Of a stretch of 64,000 bases of DNA, positions 1 to 9,395 are shown in pieces. The stretch covers positions 2,540,272 to 2,604,271 of the forward strand of contig NZ_CP047089.1 in NCBI RefSeq assembly GCF_009937765.1, given 5' to 3'. This DNA comes from Bacillus pumilus (GTDB taxonomy: Bacteria > Bacillota > Bacilli > Bacillales > Bacillaceae). The notes beneath the pieces are model-generated. The model worked only from the letters and a program-made list of their open reading frames with translations, was not told the DNA's origin and searched no databases. How positions within the stretch are numbered: the first letter of the stretch is position 1; each line of letters opens with the position of its first letter. A program made the translations under genes and the position numbers.

Positions 1-2144
1 TTGAAGTGGGTCCAGGTCATACGTTGACTCAATTTGTGAGACGACATGATGACTATGATGTGAACAAAGCAGCGGCTGTTTCATTGGTGAGACATCCAAA
101 AGAACAAGCTACTGATGATGAATATATGAAAAAGGCTATAGGGAAGCTATGGAGTTTTGGCGTGGAACCGAGCTGGAGCGCTGTTAGAAAAAACAAGAAT
201 CCATATCGAGTGTCACTGCCAACATATCCATTCGAGCATCAAATATTTCCCTCCCCGCAGTTTAAAGCAGATCAACTGATGACTGCTTTGGCGCCATCAG
301 AAAAGGGAGAGAAATTCTCCGCTGATTTTGAAGACTGGTTTTACATTCCGGTATGGGAGCGCTCTGCACCTGTACTAAAAGAGCAGCATCATCATGGGAA
401 GCGTATCTTGGTTTTTGAGAAAAGTGGTCATATTGGCGACTATTTGAAAGAACGTCATGCAGAGGTTGTCAGTGTCTGTCAAAGTGATCATACGATTAAA
501 GAAAATGACCAGTTGATGAAAGCCGACGTTCATATGCTGTCACACTTAGAGTGGGTTATGGCTGAACTGCAACGATCTGGATTTATACCGGAAGAGATCA
601 TCTGGATGCAGGATGAACTAACAGAAGATACAGGTGATCAGCCAAACTACTTATCTGTGCTTGATCTCGTCAGGCTCATCAGCCAGCATCATAACACAAC
701 CATCCGGCTTCATCTTGTGACAAATCAAGCGCATGATGTCATCGGAATGGAAAAGGTCAATCCTCTTCAAGCAACATGTACTGGATTAGCTCTGACCATT
801 CCTCAAGAATATCAGCACATTGTATGTCAGCACATTGATTTATGTCAGGAAACAAAGGCGGACTGGCCGCTATTTCTTTCATACGAGATTGCAATGCAAG
901 ATCAAGAGGCAGTCGTGGCGTATCGGGGGAACAGCAGGTGGGGTCGAAAAGCTTCAAGTACACCTTTAAGCAAAAAGGAATCGTCCGCGCAGCCTTTCAG
1001 GACTCATGGGATTTACCTCCTGACCGGCGGTATGGGAGGCATTGGCTTCACACTAGCTCAACATTTAGCAGAAACGTATCAAGCAAAACTGGTATTCCTC
1101 AGCCGATCACAGATACGTGAACGCCCTGCATGGGATGAACTGCGTGATGCGGATGGGAAAGAAGCTGAAACCATCAAAAAGCTGATGACTCTTGAAGAGT
1201 TAGGCGCTGATGTACTAACTGTACACGGTGATGTGTCAGATAAAGACGCTGTGCAGAAAGCAGTCGAGCTGGCTCATACAACGTTTGGTGACTTACATGG
1301 GGTCATCCATGCGGCAGGAGAGGCAGATGGGAAGATCATCCAAGCAAGAACAGCAGACGATGAAATTCGCATGTGTCAGGCAAAAATCAACGGGACTTAT
1401 GTGCTGGATGAAGCACTGAAGAATGAAACGCTCGACTTCTTTTTACTATGTTCATCCTTAGTATCCTTTCTTGGAGCGGCTGGACAAGTGGCATATGCGG
1501 CTTCCAATGCTTTTATGGACAGCTTTGCCCATGCGAAGAGACAGGAAGGAAAGCCAGTGATTTCTTTAAACTGGGATCGATGGGAAAAAGTCGGTATGGC
1601 ACACGACTCAGCATTAGCTTCTAAAGTCAATGACATGATGGCGCTCGAGGAGCAGGCGGGAATTTCACCAGAGGCAGGAATCAAGGCCTTTCATGAAGTG
1701 CTGCGTCTAGATTATCCTCAAATTCTTGTTTCTGTTCGAGACATGAGAGAGAGAATCAAACACCGATTAACACCTATGCAGCAGGAAGAAGGACCGACTC
1801 AACAAACATTGCAGGTCATAGATGATCGTCTAGAAGCATCATTAAGTGATGTACTCCGCTCATTTTTTCCTCATGAACCGGATGTAAATGAGAACTTCTT
1901 TGAAATGGGTGCGACTTCCCTTGATCTGCTGCAGATGAGCGGTCATATTAAATCAATTTATGGGATAGAGGTTCCAGTGGTCATGATGTATAGTCATCCA
2001 ACGATTGCATCTTTGGCTGCAGAACTGAAGAAGATACATGGCGTGAAGGAAGAAAAGCAAGCTGTCACTGAATCATCTAATCTCCGCAAACAGGCGATGG
2101 CAGAAGGGAAAAACCGCCGTAAACAGAGATTAAAACGAAAATAG
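1..2144 (+). CDS. Type I polyketide synthase, 3' part: AT end, KR, ACP (amicoumacin assembly line)
   Basis: The reading frame is open from base 3, so the 5' part lies outside the window. It begins in the last strand of an acyltransferase (EVGPGHT) followed by the post-AT linker VSLPTYPFE. A ketoreductase follows, with a structural half and a Rossmann half starting at TGGMGGIG near window residue 341 and catalytic Ser and Tyr498. The ACP carries its phosphopantetheine Ser639 in GATSLDL, and a basic helical tail resembles a docking element. No DH or ER is seen. In the amicoumacin scheme this module would add the first malonyl unit to leucine and reduce the leucine-derived carbonyl, giving the hydroxyl that later closes the lactone. 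By letter order it is probably amiK, but I did not recognise the name from sequence. The next synthase starts about 18 bases on, in the same operon. Confidence 0.88.
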   Translation, partial: EVGPGHTLTQFVRRHDDYDVNKAAAVSLVRHPKEQATDDEYMKKAIGKLWSFGVEPSWSAVRKNKNPYRVSLPTYPFEHQIFPSPQFKADQLMTALAPSEKGEKFSADFEDWFYIPVWERSAPVLKEQHHHGKRILVFEKSGHIGDYLKERHAEVVSVCQSDHTIKENDQLMKADVHMLSHLEWVMAELQRSGFIPEEIIWMQDELTEDTGDQPNYLSVLDLVRLISQHHNTTIRLHLVTNQAHDVIGMEKVNPLQATCTGLALTIPQEYQHIVCQHIDLCQETKADWPLFLSYEIAMQDQEAVVAYRGNSRWGRKASSTPLSKKESSAQPFRTHGIYLLTGGMGGIGFTLAQHLAETYQAKLVFLSRSQIRERPAWDELRDADGKEAETIKKLMTLEELGADVLTVHGDVSDKDAVQKAVELAHTTFGDLHGVIHAAGEADGKIIQARTADDEIRMCQAKINGTYVLDEALKNETLDFFLLCSSLVSFLGAAGQVAYAASNAFMDSFAHAKRQEGKPVISLNWDRWEKVGMAHDSALASKVNDMMALEEQAGISPEAGIKAFHEVLRLDYPQILVSVRDMRERIKHRLTPMQQEEGPTQQTLQVIDDRLEASLSDVLRSFFPHEPDVNENFFEMGATSLDLLQMSGHIKSIYGIEVPVVMMYSHPTIASLAAELKKIHGVKEEKQAVTESSNLRKQAMAEGKNRRKQRLKRK

Positions 2145-2162
2145 ATGGGAGAAATGCAGCGT

Positions 2163-5100
2163 ATGTCTGATCAAGAGCAATGGAGCGAATCTGGACTTGA
2201 AATTGCAGTTGTAGGATTAGCGGGTACCTTTCCCGGAGCACCGAATGTGCAAGCGTTTTGGGAAAATGTGTCGCAAGGAAAAGAATCCGTTACGTTTTTC
2301 ACTGATGAAGAATTAAAGGCAGCAGGTGTAGATGAGACGCTGTTAAAACGATCTGATTATGTCAAGGCAAAGCCATATTTAAAACATGCATCATCATTTG
2401 ATGCAGACTTTTTTGGCTACTCTCCGCGAGAGGCTTCTATTATGGACCCGCAAATTCGATTGATGCATGAATGCACATGGCATGCGCTAGAAGATGCAGG
2501 CTATGAGCCTGAGCAATACGAAGGATTAATTGGTCTTTATGCCGGCGCATCTAGCAATTTATCGTGGATGGGGCAGCATATGTCGTCACTTGCAAAGAAC
2601 GAAGATGTGTTTCAAATCATGCATCTCAATGACCCATCCTTTGCTTCTCGGATCGCCTATAAATTAAATCTAAAAGGTCCAAGCGTATCGGTGCAAACGG
2701 CTTGTTCCACGTCGCTTGTTGCGATCCATATGGCATGCCAGGGATTAATCGGAGGTGAATGTGACCTTGCGTTAGCAGGAGGTGTTACACTTCATCAGCC
2801 GCAAATCACAGGCTATCAATACCAAGAAGGAATGATTTATTCTCCTGATGGTCATTGCCGTCCGTTTGATGAAAAAGCAAAAGGAACCGTTTTTGGTGAA
2901 GGTGCAGGTGTTGTTGCGCTAAAACGATTAAAAGATGCGATAGAAGATGGAGATTTTATTTATGCTGTCGTAAAAGGATCTGCAACGAACAATGATGGGA
3001 GCAATAAAGTCGGCTATACAGCTCCAAGTGTGAGTGGCCAGGCAAGTGTCATTGAATCTGCGTTAGAAATGGCTGAGACAGAACCAGAGACGATTTCTTA
3101 TATCGAAGCACATGGAACGGGTACGCCTGTTGGAGATCCGATTGAGATTGAGGCGCTTACTCGTGCTTTTCAAACAAAACAACAAGGCTATTGCCGAATT
3201 GGATCAGTCAAAGCCAATATTGGGCATTTAGATGCCGCAAGCGGTGTGGCTGGTTTTATCAAAACAGTCATGATGCTGCATCATCGTCAATTTGCCCCGA
3301 TGCCGCACTTTGACAAGCCAAATCACCGTATTTCTTTTGATCAAACTCCATTTTATGTTGGGACAGACAAAGAGGAGTGGAAGACATCTCATTTGCCACG
3401 GAGAGCTGGAGTCAGTGCTTTTGGTATAGGGGGAGCAAATGCTCATGTCATCTTAGAAGAGGCACAGCCGAGAAAGGCAAACAGCAAGGCCTCGTCCAAA
3501 GAATTAATCGTGCTGTCAGCTAGATCAACACATGATCTGAAGAACATGACAAAAAACTTAAAGGATTATGTCTCCTCACATCCTGATCTCTCACTTGGTG
3601 AAGCAGCTTATACCTTACAAAGTGGAAGAAAGGCTTTCAAATATCGAAAAGCGTTTGTCTGTTCAACGCGGGAAGAGTTATTAGAGGAGTTGCAAGTGCT
3701 GGATGAAGAGACAGCAGGCAGAAAAAGTCTTCTTTATAAACGGATCAGCATGAAGCTGACAGGGTATCATGAGTCAGGTTTACGAGAATACATCAAGCTG
3801 TATGAGAAAGATCCTTCTTTCAAAATAGAAGTGGATCGAATCATAAGCCTCGTCCAAACTGCGGTACCTATCAAAAAAGACGAGCTGTTCCACCCTGAAC
3901 AAAGCAGTCAATCAGAAGTGGCGATGCTGATCATGACAGCGGCTTTTGCCAACATGCTAAGAACACTCGGAATTGAACCAGATGGATGGATTGGAGAAGG
4001 CAGCGGCGTCTGGACAGCTTTATATGCAGCAGGCGGCCTTGAGCTAAACGATGCGGCATCTATTGTGTACCATCTTCATGACTCCGAGACGGTTAATCAA
4101 AGGCTGGCTTCACTGCCTCAGAGGACACTAAAGCAGTCAGTTTACTTGCAGCAAACTGGGGAGGAACTAACCACTTTCGATCCATCATCTGCAAAGGGTC
4201 TTCTTAACATGAATAAGCCTGTAAAATCGCCAATCATGGAGCAAGAATCACCAGCTTTGATGATTGACCTTTCAATGAAACAAGGAATTGTCGTTGAAAA
4301 GGGAGCAGAAGAAACAACTGAACCACTTGATGGAGACATGCTTCAAATCGCAGGCGTTCTTTGGGAAATGGGAGTCGGCTTAGCCTTTCCTTTAACAGAG
4401 GAGAAAAATAGGCAGCGTATTCCGCTACCGGGGTACCCATTTCAGAAAACCGATTTCTCTGCTCAAACAAATACGACGGCAGCCATTGAACCGCAAAAGC
4501 CGCAGAATGAACAACGTGTCTATGCTTCACTCGCTTCTTTACAAAAAGACATTCACGACATTGTGCAAACTCATTTTGGGTTTGATCAAATGGATGATGA
4601 AACGCCATTTTTCGAATTTGGTGCGACATCCCTTGATATTTCTCAGCTCGCAGCGAAAATATCTGAGCATGTGGATAAACAAATGGACACTGTGCAATTG
4701 TATCGATTTGCGACAGTGGCAAGTCTTGCCGAATATTTGTTTAAAGAACAGTCGGAACAGGCTCAAAAACCTGCTTCTCACCCAGTAAAAAACACGTCCC
4801 AGGAGCATACGGATATTGCGATTGTCGGAATGGCTGGAAGATTCCCGGGAGCTTCATCGCTAGAAGACTTTTGGCAGCGTCTTGTGAATGGTGAGGAAAT
4901 GATTCACTTTTTCACAGAAGAAGAGCTCAAGAAAGCAGGGCTGGATGCGTCTGTCTACCAGCATCCGAATTTCATTGGAGCAAAAGGTCGTTTACAAGAG
5001 ATCGAAGGCTTTGATGCAGACTTCTTTAACTATTCTGCTAGAGAGGCAGAGTTAATGGATCCGCAGTTCAGGCTCTTGCATGAATGTGCTTGGGAAGCGC

Positions 5101-8100
5101 TGGAGGATGCTGGCTGTGACCCTGATCGAATGGCAGGGAAGATTGGTGTTTATACAGGAACGAGTCCAAACCATGAGTGGCTGACGCGCTTTGTCCATCA
5201 AATGGAAGCAACTGAGCAATTCAGCGCCATGTTGTTAAATGATCGTGAGTTTTTTAGCACGCAGCTTTCATATAAATTGAATTTACACGGGCCTAGTGTG
5301 ACCATGCAGACAGCTTGTTCGACCTCACTTGTCAATATTGGCATGGCTTGTCAAGCTTTATTGAATGAAGAATGTGATGCCGCACTGGCTGGCGGTGTGA
5401 CGGTCAGTTCTCCAGAAAACATCGGCTACATCTATCAAGATGGGATGATCCAATCAAAAGATGGACATTGCCGTCCGTTTGACCAAGAGGCGAGCGGAAC
5501 CATTTTCGGAGATGGAGCGGGAATTGTTCTGCTAAAACGTTATGAAGATGCGGTGAGAGACGGCAACCCGATTCATGCAGTCATCAAAGGGGTTGGTGTG
5601 AACAATGATGGCAGCCGAAAAGCTGGTTTTACCGCTCCGAGTGTGGAAGGACAAGCAGAGGTTTTAAAAGAAACGTATGAAAAATCAGGTATCGATCCCG
5701 CCTCTATCGGTTATGTAGAAGCACATGGTACAGGGACAAAAATGGGAGATCCAATTGAGGTATCCGCTCTTAGCCAAGTGTTCAAAGGGACAGATCCGCT
5801 GACGATTCCGATCGGTTCTGTGAAAAGTAATGTCGGACACTTAAATAGTGCGGCAGGGATTGCAGGTCTATTTAAAGCCATTTTGGCACTCCAGCATAAA
5901 ACGATCCCGCCAACTATTCACTATGAATCACCCAATCAGGAGATCCCTTTCAAAGATACACCGTTCTTTGTGAATCAAAAGGCGTTGTATTGGAAGGAAG
6001 CAGATGGTCCGAGAAGAGCGGGAGTTAGCTCTTTCGGTATCGGCGGAACGAACGCCCATATGATCATAGAAGAGGGCTTGCAGACGAAGAAAAAACCAGC
6101 TTCTAATCAAAAGCAGCTTCTTGTCTTATCTGCAAAAACAGATACTGCTTTAGCGGAAATGACAGAGCGATTAAAGCAGTATGTGATCCAGCATCCTCAA
6201 GTCCCGCTTGAAGATATTGCTTATACATTACGTTACGGCAGAAAGCAATTTCCATACCGAAAAGCGATCGTACTTGCGTCTGCTGATGAATGGATGCAGC
6301 AGAAACAGCTTGAAACGAGTGTGTTCCGAAGCAAAAAATGGCGTAAAGCGACCTTTATGTTTTCAGGTCAAGGCGCTCAGTATGCTGGTATGATGCGCGG
6401 ATTATATGAAACAGAGCCAGTGTTCAAATGGGAAGTAGATAGATGCTTTAAATATGTCATGGAAACGGAGCAAGTGGATTTAAAGGGCATTGTTTTTTGC
6501 GAGGATGAAACGAACGAAGACATCACAAAAACATCAAATGCACAGCCGCTTCTCTTTATATTTGAGTATGCATTAGCCAAATTGCTTCAGCACAGCGGTG
6601 TTGAGCCAGAATCAATGATTGGACACAGTATCGGCGAATACGTTGCCGCTTGTTTGTCAGGGGTCTTTTCTCTCGAGTCTGCATTAACACTTGTGATGGC
6701 TAGAGGAAGATTGATGCAAGACATGGAAAAAGGCGCGATGCTTAGTGTGCAATTACCAGAGGCGGAACTCGTCTCAATGATCGATGAATCGCTTTCTGTT
6801 GCTGCTGTCAATGCAAAAGACCTTTGTGTCGTTTCTGGAAGAGAAGAGCATATCGCTACATTTGAAAAGAAACTGCAAGACAAAGGAATTATCACAAGAC
6901 ATCTCCATACGTCTCATGCTTTTCATTCCTACATGATGGAGCCGATGCTTGAGGCGTTTCAACAAATCGTAGAGAAAATAGAATTGCACGAGCCAGCGAT
7001 TCCGTTTGTATCGAATGTCACAGGCACTTGGGCGACAAGTGAAGATGTGATGACAGCATCTTATTGGACGAACCACCTGCGTGGAACCGTTCGTTTTCAT
7101 GAAGGTCTATCTCAGCTGTTAACCGATGAAGTACGAGCACTCATTGAAGTTGGACCTGGAAACAGCTTGACGGCTTTAGCGAAACGTCATGAAAACAAAG
7201 AGTCTCAACATGATGTCCTGAATATGGTGAGGCATACGAGAGAACAAGCGGATGACCATGCTTATTTCTTAAAGAGAATAGGAGAGCTATGGGCAGGAGG
7301 CTACGAGGTTAAGGCGCAGCAACACCCAACGCAAGAGGAACGTCAGCTCGTATCGCTGCCGACCTATCCATTCGAGCGGAAACGATATTGGATTGAAGCA
7401 GGAAAACCTGCGTCTCCACAGCTATCCGCGCCTAAGGAAACGAAGAAAAAAGAGATGGAAGAATGGTTCTACCTGCCTTCATGGGAACAGCAGCCGCTAA
7501 AACCAGTTTTCGAAGAAGAAACGGAAGAACAAACGTGGCTCATTTTCAGGGAACAGGATGCTTTTCATGAACTGTTTACCCATTCATTTAAGCAAAAAGG
7601 GATCAAGGTCATTTCTGTCACAAAGGGTGAAGCTTATCAAGAGCAAGATCAGTCATTTACGATCAATCCGGCAGAAGGTCAGCACTACCGAAACTTGCTA
7701 GATTCATTGTCTAATAGAGGCATCAATATCCAGCGGATTCTTCATTTATGGGAGGCTGCGAAAGAAGATGAAAATTCGAATCGTCAAGCAGCTTTTCAGG
7801 CGCACATTGAAAAAGGCTATTACAGCTTAATTTTCTTATCTCAAGCGGTGGCTGCCCAAAAAAATATTCGAGAATGCCGTCTGTTTACGATCACTAGCGG
7901 AATTCAGCCAGTTACAGGCAATGAGACGATATGTGCAGAGAAAAGTGCAATGCTTGGACCGTGTAAAGTGATTTCTCAGGAATACCATCATATTAAGTGC
8001 TGGAATATCGATGTGGAAGACGTGCCAGAAGTCATGTCTTGGAAGGAACAAGTTCTTGTCGATCTTATTGTGCAGGAAATCATGCAGCCTGGAAAGGACC

Positions 8101-9395
8101 AGCTTGTGGCATATCGTCATCGAAAGCGCTGGGTGCAGAGCTACAAGCATTTGCCGCTGCAAAAAGAAGATGGACTTCCGAAGATGATCAGGCCAAATGG
8201 TGTGTATCTGATCACAGGAGGTTTAGGCGGTATCGGATTTGTTTTATCAAAGATGCTGGCGAAGGAAGGAAATGTACATCTTTATTTAACTGGAAGAACG
8301 GCATTGCCGCCAAGAAATGAATGGGCGTCATACGTTCAACAAGCAAATGCCGATGAAGCGCAGCGCACGAGAATTGAGAAGGTGCTTGAGCTTGAACGAT
8401 TAGGTGCAACAGTCGAAGCGGTGCAGGCGAATGCAGGAAATCTTGATCAGATGAAACATGTATTTGATGCCATTCGCAAAAAGCATGGCGGCGTTCATGG
8501 TGTCTTCCATGCAGCAGGATTACCAGGAAGTACATCGTTCCGGGCAATCAAAGATATCCCTTCTACACTGGCACAGGGAGAGGATCAATTCCAATCAAAG
8601 GTGAAAGGGCTCGATGTGCTAGAGCAGCTGCTGGAAAAAGAACAAGCAGACTTTTGTCTTCTCTTTTCCTCCATTAGTGCATTGCTTGGGGGCTTAGGAT
8701 TCTCTGCTTACTCAGCGGCTAACTTATATATGGACGCATTTGCAGCTAGACTCAATCAACATAGTCAAACCCCGTGGATGTGTGTGAACTGGGATGCGTG
8801 GAATTTCTGGGGTGAGCTAGAATCCACAATTGGTGAATCGATTAACGAGCTTGCGATTTTACCAGAAGAGGGTGCTGAGCTGTTCCAGTATGTTCTGTCT
8901 AGCCGGCAGAATCGACACATGCTCGTGTCCACAGGAAATCTTGATGAACGGATAGGTCAATGGCTGTCGCTAGAGTCGAAGGCAGCAGAGAGTGAAGATT
9001 CATATGAAGTGTCTAAGCATGAAAGACCAGAGCTGGGCAATCCATATGTGGCACCTCGAAATGAAACTGAAAAAGCGATCTGTCAAGTATGGCAGGATTT
9101 TATGGGCATGGAACAAGTGGGCATTCACGACAATTTCTTTGATCTTGGCGCAAGCTCGCTGGATATTGTTCAAGTCACCAATCGGTTAAATCAAGCACTT
9201 CAAACAAATGAAGCGGTTGTGACCTTGTTTACGTACCCATCTGTTGCTGAGCTTGCGAAATATATCCAGCCTTCTGAAGACTCGAAGGAAGAAGCGATGG
9301 AAGAAGAACTAGCCGTCGTCACTTCAGGTGATCGAAGAGCTCGTTTTAAACAGCAACGGAATAAAAGATTGAGAGGCGGAATCGAGAATGAATGA
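2163..9395 (+). CDS. Type I PKS, two modules: KS-AT(degenerate)-ACP-KS-AT-KR-ACP
   Basis: Domains, numbered from ATG 2163: KS1 (10-440, Cys181 in TACSTS, both His motifs present), a decayed AT (about 525-735), ACP1 (Ser823), KS2 (880-1310, Cys1052), AT2 (1395-1700, Ser1489 in GHSIGEY, malonyl-type HAFH signature), KR (2010-2250, Tyr2183) and ACP2 (Ser2332). In the first AT, GHSxG reads GEGSG, so the nucleophile position is Gly613, and the N-terminal GQG motif is gone. That module must be loaded by another AT. The first module lacks a KR and the second has one, as expected for the second and third malonyl additions in dihydroisocoumarin formation. ATG 2145 is in frame and abuts the previous stop but has no ribosome site; GGGAG at 2147-2151 favours 2163. 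By letter order probably amiL. The stop overlaps the next start by 8 bases. Confidence 0.9.
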   Translation: MSDQEQWSESGLEIAVVGLAGTFPGAPNVQAFWENVSQGKESVTFFTDEELKAAGVDETLLKRSDYVKAKPYLKHASSFDADFFGYSPREASIMDPQIRLMHECTWHALEDAGYEPEQYEGLIGLYAGASSNLSWMGQHMSSLAKNEDVFQIMHLNDPSFASRIAYKLNLKGPSVSVQTACSTSLVAIHMACQGLIGGECDLALAGGVTLHQPQITGYQYQEGMIYSPDGHCRPFDEKAKGTVFGEGAGVVALKRLKDAIEDGDFIYAVVKGSATNNDGSNKVGYTAPSVSGQASVIESALEMAETEPETISYIEAHGTGTPVGDPIEIEALTRAFQTKQQGYCRIGSVKANIGHLDAASGVAGFIKTVMMLHHRQFAPMPHFDKPNHRISFDQTPFYVGTDKEEWKTSHLPRRAGVSAFGIGGANAHVILEEAQPRKANSKASSKELIVLSARSTHDLKNMTKNLKDYVSSHPDLSLGEAAYTLQSGRKAFKYRKAFVCSTREELLEELQVLDEETAGRKSLLYKRISMKLTGYHESGLREYIKLYEKDPSFKIEVDRIISLVQTAVPIKKDELFHPEQSSQSEVAMLIMTAAFANMLRTLGIEPDGWIGEGSGVWTALYAAGGLELNDAASIVYHLHDSETVNQRLASLPQRTLKQSVYLQQTGEELTTFDPSSAKGLLNMNKPVKSPIMEQESPALMIDLSMKQGIVVEKGAEETTEPLDGDMLQIAGVLWEMGVGLAFPLTEEKNRQRIPLPGYPFQKTDFSAQTNTTAAIEPQKPQNEQRVYASLASLQKDIHDIVQTHFGFDQMDDETPFFEFGATSLDISQLAAKISEHVDKQMDTVQLYRFATVASLAEYLFKEQSEQAQKPASHPVKNTSQEHTDIAIVGMAGRFPGASSLEDFWQRLVNGEEMIHFFTEEELKKAGLDASVYQHPNFIGAKGRLQEIEGFDADFFNYSAREAELMDPQFRLLHECAWEALEDAGCDPDRMAGKIGVYTGTSPNHEWLTRFVHQMEATEQFSAMLLNDREFFSTQLSYKLNLHGPSVTMQTACSTSLVNIGMACQALLNEECDAALAGGVTVSSPENIGYIYQDGMIQSKDGHCRPFDQEASGTIFGDGAGIVLLKRYEDAVRDGNPIHAVIKGVGVNNDGSRKAGFTAPSVEGQAEVLKETYEKSGIDPASIGYVEAHGTGTKMGDPIEVSALSQVFKGTDPLTIPIGSVKSNVGHLNSAAGIAGLFKAILALQHKTIPPTIHYESPNQEIPFKDTPFFVNQKALYWKEADGPRRAGVSSFGIGGTNAHMIIEEGLQTKKKPASNQKQLLVLSAKTDTALAEMTERLKQYVIQHPQVPLEDIAYTLRYGRKQFPYRKAIVLASADEWMQQKQLETSVFRSKKWRKATFMFSGQGAQYAGMMRGLYETEPVFKWEVDRCFKYVMETEQVDLKGIVFCEDETNEDITKTSNAQPLLFIFEYALAKLLQHSGVEPESMIGHSIGEYVAACLSGVFSLESALTLVMARGRLMQDMEKGAMLSVQLPEAELVSMIDESLSVAAVNAKDLCVVSGREEHIATFEKKLQDKGIITRHLHTSHAFHSYMMEPMLEAFQQIVEKIELHEPAIPFVSNVTGTWATSEDVMTASYWTNHLRGTVRFHEGLSQLLTDEVRALIEVGPGNSLTALAKRHENKESQHDVLNMVRHTREQADDHAYFLKRIGELWAGGYEVKAQQHPTQEERQLVSLPTYPFERKRYWIEAGKPASPQLSAPKETKKKEMEEWFYLPSWEQQPLKPVFEEETEEQTWLIFREQDAFHELFTHSFKQKGIKVISVTKGEAYQEQDQSFTINPAEGQHYRNLLDSLSNRGINIQRILHLWEAAKEDENSNRQAAFQAHIEKGYYSLIFLSQAVAAQKNIRECRLFTITSGIQPVTGNETICAEKSAMLGPCKVISQEYHHIKCWNIDVEDVPEVMSWKEQVLVDLIVQEIMQPGKDQLVAYRHRKRWVQSYKHLPLQKEDGLPKMIRPNGVYLITGGLGGIGFVLSKMLAKEGNVHLYLTGRTALPPRNEWASYVQQANADEAQRTRIEKVLELERLGATVEAVQANAGNLDQMKHVFDAIRKKHGGVHGVFHAAGLPGSTSFRAIKDIPSTLAQGEDQFQSKVKGLDVLEQLLEKEQADFCLLFSSISALLGGLGFSAYSAANLYMDAFAARLNQHSQTPWMCVNWDAWNFWGELESTIGESINELAILPEEGAELFQYVLSSRQNRHMLVSTGNLDERIGQWLSLESKAAESEDSYEVSKHERPELGNPYVAPRNETEKAICQVWQDFMGMEQVGIHDNFFDLGASSLDIVQVTNRLNQALQTNEAVVTLFTYPSVAELAKYIQPSEDSKEEAMEEELAVVTSGDRRARFKQQRNKRLRGGIENE

